DNA of 64,000 bases, from the NCBI RefSeq assembly GCF_007655135.1, contig NC_045130.1, positions 36,328,605 to 36,392,604 on the forward strand, read 5' to 3'. This stretch comes from Punica granatum (lineage: Eukaryota > Streptophyta > Magnoliopsida > Myrtales > Lythraceae). Under the pieces are notes generated by a model. It had not been told where the DNA came from. It did no database searches and saw only the letters and a list, made by a program, of their open reading frames with translations. Both the position numbers and the translations under genes were made by a program. Position 1 is the stretch's first letter, and every line of letters starts with the position of its first letter. Positions 58,501-64,000 of the stretch are shown one piece after another.

Positions 58501-58550
58501 ACAAATCCCACCTTTACATTACATCTAAAGAGAGCAAAATGCGGGGCTAA
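55507..58550. other. Region between lectin kinase 3 and the nuclease gene
   Basis: Bases 55507-55720, 56040-56240 and 57198-57600 are shared with the regions upstream of lectin kinases 1 and 2. Bases 55720-56040, 56240-57195 and 57605-58270 are found only here. Within the second of these, two minus-strand stretches look like exons with acceptor and donor (57080-57029 and 56851-56753); see findings. Bases 58270-58550 are shared with the ends of units 1 and 2. No established gene. Confidence 0.45.
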
Positions 58551-61109
58551 TCAGTCCACACAGTCATTTTCCACAATCTTTACACCTTGTCGAACTCGCC
58601 TGAGAGCACTTACTCTGCTAAAACGATGACCTAGAATTCTAATTTTTTCAGACCTTCGCCTTTTCCTTGCTAAATTAGGGCAATGACTAATTTGGCACAA
58701 AGATTCGGTTTGAATAGCTGACATACTTTCAACTCCTTTGTGCTTCTGCCATGACTTCTGTGATGGTTGATTTACTCCTCGAAAGTGACCAAAATAATAG
58801 AGAGGATTAATGTAGCAAGATGATGAAGACACGATGCCTCTCATGTTGATTGGTCGGACAAGTTCTACAAATTCCTGAATTTCTGAAAAGCTTGCATGAT
58901 CAGAATATGGCACCGAATATATATATTGGTGTAACTTCTCAACTGATCTTACATTCCACTTCTGCCCATTGCTGGTGATGGTGAAAATTTCACTGCTTTT
59001 GAATCCGTTACTCCTAGAGTCTGCTAGAGAAGTACATAAATTCTCATTCATTCCAAAGTGTCCTAGTATCCCTGGAAGTCCAGAGGGCATAATTCCTATG
59101 GTGGGGCGCACTTTATTCAGTCCCTCCAAAGTATCAACAGTAAAACTATACCGTGGGACAGCTCGGACTCTGGTAAAAGAAGTTTTGGTTGTGAATATGT
59201 CTTCATATCCAAGAAGATGCAGAGTCTGCAAACGTTCTGGCCACACCCAGATCTAAATAGAGAAAACATAGATCAATAAATTGAAGTGACAATTAAACAA
59301 ATGGAAAATTATATTTTGGTGCCAGTCTCTTTGGTGCGTTGCTACTTCTTTTCTAGTTGCAGTGGTGCTTCAGTTATTATTATACTTGCACCGAACCTGT
59401 GCGACGAAGGATACTTCATCTAAAGAATTAAACTCTCATATGCTGGGAACTGACTCACACGGAGATATATTATGGTAATCGGGTCACAAGAGGCTACTTG
59501 GATCAAATTCAGACCAGTAGTATTCATGCCCAGATGAGGGAGGCATTCCATGAAGAAAGGACCATAAGGTATGAACAAACCTTAATTTTGAGCATCCGGG
59601 AAATATAAAGTAAAAGCTCTTCTTTTCCCAGATTGTCAATCGCAATGATGATGTCGTGTTCAGGGTGAGAGATAATGATGTCAACAACCTACAGCAAGGC
59701 ATCAAATGTCAATACAAATGGTCAGGTCTCTTACATGAAGGTAGGCAACTAAACGGTTACAACCAATAGTAACATAAATCCATTGGTAAGGTAAACATCA
59801 CGATATAAAAGTAAAAAATGTCTATACCAAATGATCAATAGTTCAAGTCTTCCTAGGACTTTAACTTAAATTTCTAAAAGGATTCTATTTGCAGATAACT
59901 GTGGTTGCTAAGAGGAATGAGTTTCAGCCATAATTCGACTAGTATGGAATAAATGATCTTAGACTGGCATTTCGTTTCTAAGTTCATTGTTTTTAAAACA
60001 AAATCAAGAAAAGGAGTCCTATAAATGATAAGTTGTATTGGACAATGCACAAAAAACACTACTAATCAGCATGGCTGTTATTTTTAATATACTAATGGAA
60101 TATGCCATTCCTTCAAATTTATTTTAGGACAATAATCTTTTACTCATTCCCCCAGCAGAAATGTAGTTCGAACCAATCACTTGGTTCTTGAAATCCAACC
60201 GCCACAGAAGATAGCATCCAGAAACATGTTAACAAAATTAATCATCTGCATCAATAACCAATGGTATAATATAAATTGGGTATGCCTTAGCTTTAGTAGC
60301 TATACTGGTACTGGGTTCTATTACCCACCACACGCACAAGAAACAATCAATTCCTAACTGTACATTAATGGCAAGTTGCCCGCACCCACCTGTTTGGCAG
60401 CATCTACCCGAGAAGGGAAAGCATATGATGGGTGACAGTACGTATTATCCAAATAGAGAACCTCGAGTTTACTGCCCTTGATAGCATTCAAAAGGATAAT
60501 CTTGGATGTATAGGCCTTTTCAATAGATGCTTCCCATCGGAAATCTCCAGTGTAGAGCAAGCACCCAAACTCTCCACGGAAAAGGAACATCACTGAACCT
60601 GTCAAATTATCAAATCCCTGACCAACAATGAGCTAACCGATCATACAATCCGAAATCAACTCTCTCTCAGGACTTAAACCGAGCAGTTAACAAGCAATTG
60701 GGCTGACCCAACGTCCTTTGAAAGCTAAATCAGAATGGACGAAGTAAAATGTATTCATGAACATATACACAGATCACTAAGCGGTCAACGACTGAACTCT
60801 ATGGAGAGATTACGTACCGGGACAGTGGTGAGCGTCGATCAGCATGACCTGGACGGCAGTTTTGGTACCGGAAGAGGGAGAGGTCAGGGAGAGCGAGTGC
60901 CACGAACCTACCTCGAGGACGCGGAGGAGAGAGAGGTTGAAGTTGGGGAACTTGAAGGGGAGGAGCTTGGAGGTGAGGTGGGAGCAGAAGAGAGGGCCCC
61001 TGGACCAGGCGGAGGAGAGGCCCTGCGTGTGGTCGGCGTGCAGGTGCGTCAGGAAGTAGGCTTGGCTTCCGCCCGACCAACGGTCGACGGAGATAAGCCC
61101 TCTCTCCAT
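58551..61109 (-). CDS. SNM1/Apollo-like DNA-repair metallo-beta-lactamase nuclease (At1g27410-like)
   Basis: Four exons on the minus strand: 61109-60818, 60598-60390, 59688-59581 and 59252-58551, total 1311 nt, 436 residues, all with GT-AG borders and consistent phase. Proteins of this family are nuclear 5' exonucleases acting in interstrand cross-link repair and telomere end processing. Exon 1 starts MERGLISVDRW and holds the metal-binding motif HLHADH (residues 22-27) and DAHHCPG at its end. Exon 2 has LYTGDFRW and YLDNTYC. Exon 3 has SHPEHDIIIAIDNLGKEEL. Exon 4 has IWVWPERL, RVRAVPRYSF, GIMPSGLP and YSDH (about 319-322), typical of the beta-CASP/DRMBL region. It is the only complete copy; its 3' parts recur as fragments at 13318-14134 and 40617-40960. 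Upstream lies a GGCCCA-rich promoter. The ATG at 61109 is chosen because the family starts this way. Confidence 0.9.
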
Positions 61110-61287
61110 TCGGCCGGAGGAAGCGGCGGCCTGCGGCTGCACATAGGCCGGTGGCGGAGAACGGTCGATGATCCTCCGTCCGCCGGAGAAGAGAGAATCG
61201 GGGGAGTCGGAGAGTGCGTTTATTGCTTTTGGCGGGGCCTTTTTGAATTTTTCGCGCAATTCGTTTGCTTGCTCTTGAAAAAACAAC

Positions 61288-61410
61288 ATGGGCTTTGTCT
61301 GGAAAAGTTGGGCCGGAAAGGCTGCTTCAGGCCCAAAATGGAAGAGAAATAATCTAAAGTCCGGCCCAATTAGTTTGAAAAATGGATTAATCAGGCCCAT
61401 TAAGAAAAAA
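61288..61410 (-). promoter_or_regulatory. GGCCCA (site II-like) motif cluster upstream of the nuclease gene
   Basis: Within about 120 bp, TGGGCT/TGGGCC/GGCCCA occurs at about six places (near 61291, 61310, 61332, 61365 and 61395), roughly 180-300 bp upstream of the ATG. In plants such TCP-bound site II clusters mark promoters of housekeeping, replication and repair genes, which fits the nuclease. Inferred from motif density only. Confidence 0.5.
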
Positions 61411-61444
61411 AAATTAAAAGAAATATTGCCAAAAGGGGAGAATG

Positions 61445-61526
61445 CGTCGACAGCAGGGTTCGAACCTGCGCGGGCGAAGCCCAACAGATTTCAAGTCTGT
61501 CTCCTTAACCACTCGGACATATCGAC
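61445..61526 (-). tRNA. tRNA-Ser (anticodon UGA)
   Basis: The minus strand folds as an 82-nt class II tRNA. The acceptor stem GTCGATA pairs with TGTCGAC with one G-U, and the discriminator is G. The D-arm has GAGTGGTTAAGG, the anticodon loop CTTGAAA contains TGA, the long variable arm is TTGGGCTTCGCCCGC, and the T-arm is GCAGGTTCGAACCCTGC. These are the features of a cytosolic plant tRNA-Ser. No CCA is encoded. A run of nine T on the transcribed strand at 61402-61410 can end Pol III transcription. It lies about 335 bp upstream of the nuclease ATG, on the same strand. Confidence 0.95.
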
Positions 61527-64000
61527 GGTTTTGGTGGACCATTCTTCTGGAGAAAAAAAATTATAGAGCATGGCATAGCAAGAATAGCCATAAGGTGCTG
61601 AAACTTGTCTTGTCCAGAACGCACGAACAAATCAGCTGGGACACATCGCTACAGTGTATCATTCGCCATGCATCTGCATATGTACTTTGGTTGTGCTGCT
61701 CGATCGGGATTTGCAGCATGTAATCTATATTTATATGGATAAGCATTTGTTCTTTCCTTCAACAATAACTGCGACGCACCGAATTAACAACTACCTCTGT
61801 GGATACATACATGATCTGACTTCAGTATTATAAAATAAAATTTAATAGTAGTGAAATCCAGAAACCATTCACTGTAGGCCATGAGCATGATATGTGTACT
61901 TGGATGGATATTACAAGAAAGAGAGGGGGAGGTCCATGTATTAAAGATCATTTGTAACGGTTGACTTCACTGTTGACTTAAAAAGAGGTTGTGAGCGAAC
62001 TTAAGTTAAAGACAACGTCAACAAAAGGGCCAACCGAAATCAAAAGTGGGTGCAACATAGTAGGGTACACTCTCACATATTCACTTAAAAGTTTCAGATT
62101 TTATATTTGACAGAACTATTTGTGTTCTTTTATTAATTATTTATAATTTTTTTCATTGTATTAAGTTTTAAATCTCATTTGTAATTAAAAAGAAAAAAAA
62201 AGCGAAACTGGGGCCGTTTGGATTCAGAGTTAAAGTTACTTTAATTTTGATTTTGATTTTGATTGTGGAAAATGACAAATGAGATGTGATTATAAATTTG
62301 ACTTGGAAAACGTGTATTTTTATTGTGTAGTGTGTTGAGTTAAAGTTAAAGTTAAAATTTTTGAATTGGAAAATGTGTATTTTTGTTGTGTAGTGTGTTG
62401 AGTTAAAGTTAAAGTTAAAATCAAGTAATCCTCGATCCAAACGGGGAATAGTCCAGACTAACTAGTGGTCATAAGGTCACTGACTTTTCAACTTATAATT
62501 ATTGCAGTAAAGTGGTGCTTCATACATGACACTTTTACATATGTATTTGTAGGATAAAGTGGTGCTCTGTAGTTACTTGTGGATATGGTTTTTTTTTTTT
62601 CCAGTTACATGAGTGGATAGGCCCCGAGTTTAATATAACGTAATAGATATTTTAATAACTAATAAATGGATATGGTAATCTCATGAAATTTTTTGATTAT
62701 TAAATAAAAATCATAATAATTAATAAATTGGTATCGATAATCTCACGAAACTTGTTGATTACCAAATTAAAAAAATATGCACGCAGGGCCCTCGACAATT
62801 GAAAATGTCGTCCCATCTTCATTTCTTTTTTTCGGCAATCCCACGGAACTTTTTGATTACAATGAAAAATAAATTTTAAATAACTAATAAAGAGATATGA
62901 GTAATCTCACTAGATATCGAATCTATAACTTCTAGATCAATATAGGAGGCCGTGCGTCACTGCGTTACACCCTCTTTTATCAGTGTTCTTTCCTTTTTAC
63001 TCGTGTTACTGAAAAGGAAACCGCTTAAATCTATATAGAAGTGGATGCATGTATAAATTTACCCAAAAAAAGAAAAGATGAACGAATGAGATGTATGAGA
63101 TATGTTAATAATTCCATATCGAACCATCATTCCAGCTAGTTGAAGAGAGTTAGGACCACTCTGAAAAGGCATGCCGAGAATTCGACGAATAATTGATCAT
63201 ATGATGGGATCATTCAATTGTGTATGTTTCCTATCTCCCTTGATTTACTATTGATGGAATCCTCTCGATCGAGTTCGTGTTGTTAATCTTACACGTGAAT
63301 ATTCATGGCGACCTCTGTCGAACGCCGATAAACGCTCTTGATTTTTAGCTCCGGGTTTGCTCTGAAATCAGGTTCGGTGAAGCCGTATGATTATTCAAAG
63401 ACCCAAGTCCACAGCTGGAAGGCCATCCCTTTCATTGGGACATAAAAGGAGAGAATCCTCCGAAGCAAGACAAATCATAACAGAACAAAATTGACAAAAG
63501 CCTCCACTGGCCTTGTTCTGTTACAATTCTTTTTCATTTCTATTGCATTTGATATATAGAGAGAAAATCGTCCAAAATTTCCACAGTTCTCACACGGCAA
63601 GAAGACCAACAGCGATGACTTGATTAGGATAAAAAAGGAGACAACGGCCGAGTCTGCCCTGTTGTTTGAGTCAAATACGAATACACGGTAGTTCGATTTA
63701 CCTTTTAGAGCAGATGATTTTGGTAAGTACGTCCGTTTATCTACTCACTTGCCTCTAAGCATTCATCATCGGATGAAGTATGAGCGTCGAAGTTGTTGGC
63801 ATGCACGCGTCATATTGAAAACTTAACTCTTTGGCTTTGGGCAAAATCCGAGTTCTGGAAAGCCGATCATTGTACAGGAGGACGTTGTAGTGTGAATGCA
63901 TTGGGGAAGGTCATATGCGCTTAAGGCCACATGCAAGACCAAATGGTCCGAACCACAACTAAGGTTACTATAAATTTTCCATTCTATTTATTACAACTCT
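61527..64000. other. Right-hand flank outside the array
   Basis: No gene recognised and no match to the duplicated units. It contains the MITE-like repeat at 62211-62447 and three decayed copies of a 32-bp phrase like GGTAATCTCATGAAATTTTT at about 62674, 62738 and 62836. The rest is AT-rich without long ORFs. Confidence 0.55.
62211..62447. repeat. MITE-like element with terminal inverted repeats
   Basis: Starts GGGCCGTTTGGATTC and ends with the inverse GATCCAAACGGGG. The interior is built of GTTAAAGTTAAAG and an internally repeated phrase (TGGAAAA-GTGTATTTTT-TTGTGTAGTGTG, at about 62305 and 62367). The length of about 237 bp, the AT-richness and the lack of coding potential fit a MITE. The target duplication is not clear. 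Confidence 0.6.

Noticed and set aside
60735..61352. 205-codon plus-strand ORF across the nuclease exon 1
   Set aside because: Antisense to a well supported exon with metallo-beta-lactamase motifs; low-complexity Glu/Gly/Arg reading.
60810..61484. N-terminal extension of the nuclease frame upstream to 61484
   Set aside because: The extension reads through the tRNA-Ser gene and promoter; the family start matches the ATG at 61109.
1..64000. CRISPR arrays, prokaryotic operons, integrons or plasmid-type origins
   Set aside because: Nothing of the kind is seen; introns, LTR elements and plant gene families show this is plant nuclear DNA.

Overview
The window is nuclear DNA from a flowering plant, most likely a woody eudicot. 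The evidence is intron-containing genes with GT-AG borders, full-length Ty1/copia retrotransposons primed by initiator tRNA-Met, a LINE remnant with a poly(A) tail, a cytosolic tRNA-Ser, AT-rich intergenic DNA, and receptor-kinase and R2R3-MYB families with plant-specific architecture. I cannot fix the species; a Myrtales-like origin is only a guess.

The dominant structure is a tandem segmental duplication of about three units. Each unit begins with the same last exon of an unrecognised plus-strand gene ('exon Z': tail at 3-20, then 14137-14265 and 41019-41180). It then carries an R2R3-MYB gene (minus), an AT-rich block with a Helitron-like end, in units 2 and 3 a small unrecognised two-part gene ('gene X', plus), and a G-type lectin S-receptor-like kinase (minus). 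Each unit ends in sequence of an SNM1/Apollo-like DNA-repair nuclease (minus). Only the last unit keeps the intact nuclease gene; units 1 and 2 end in chopped pieces of it joined to the next exon Z. These joins are the scars of the duplication.

Unit 1 (1-14136): MYB relic 2341-3358; lectin kinase 5323-12292 split by a 4.4-kb copia element (7147-11572) flanked by 5-bp duplications; nuclease fragment 13318-14134 with an AT-rich MITE-like insertion. Unit 2 (14137 to about 41018): MYB relic 15719-16677; a 7.9-kb copia element with 1624-bp LTRs (17408-25325); a second partial MYB copy (25885-26275) from a local duplication; gene X copy 1 (31821-32793); a fold-back element (35031-35400); intact lectin kinase 37008-39491; nuclease scraps 40617-40960. 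Unit 3 (41019 to about 61110): LINE remnant 41750-42904; MYB relic 44134-44978; gene X copy 2 (47749-48722); second fold-back copy; intact lectin kinase 53020-55506; intact four-exon nuclease gene 58551-61109. Beyond the array are a GGCCCA-rich promoter, tRNA-Ser(UGA) at 61445-61526, and about 2.4 kb of mostly featureless DNA with one MITE-like repeat.

Functionally the array holds two probably working surface receptor kinases, one receptor kinase killed by a transposon, four MYB copies each broken in its own way, and one housekeeping DNA-repair nuclease at its edge. The pattern is birth and death of a clustered receptor family with passenger genes decaying. Gene X is the one part I could not place in any family, and its two copies and surroundings are far more alike than the rest of units 2 and 3.
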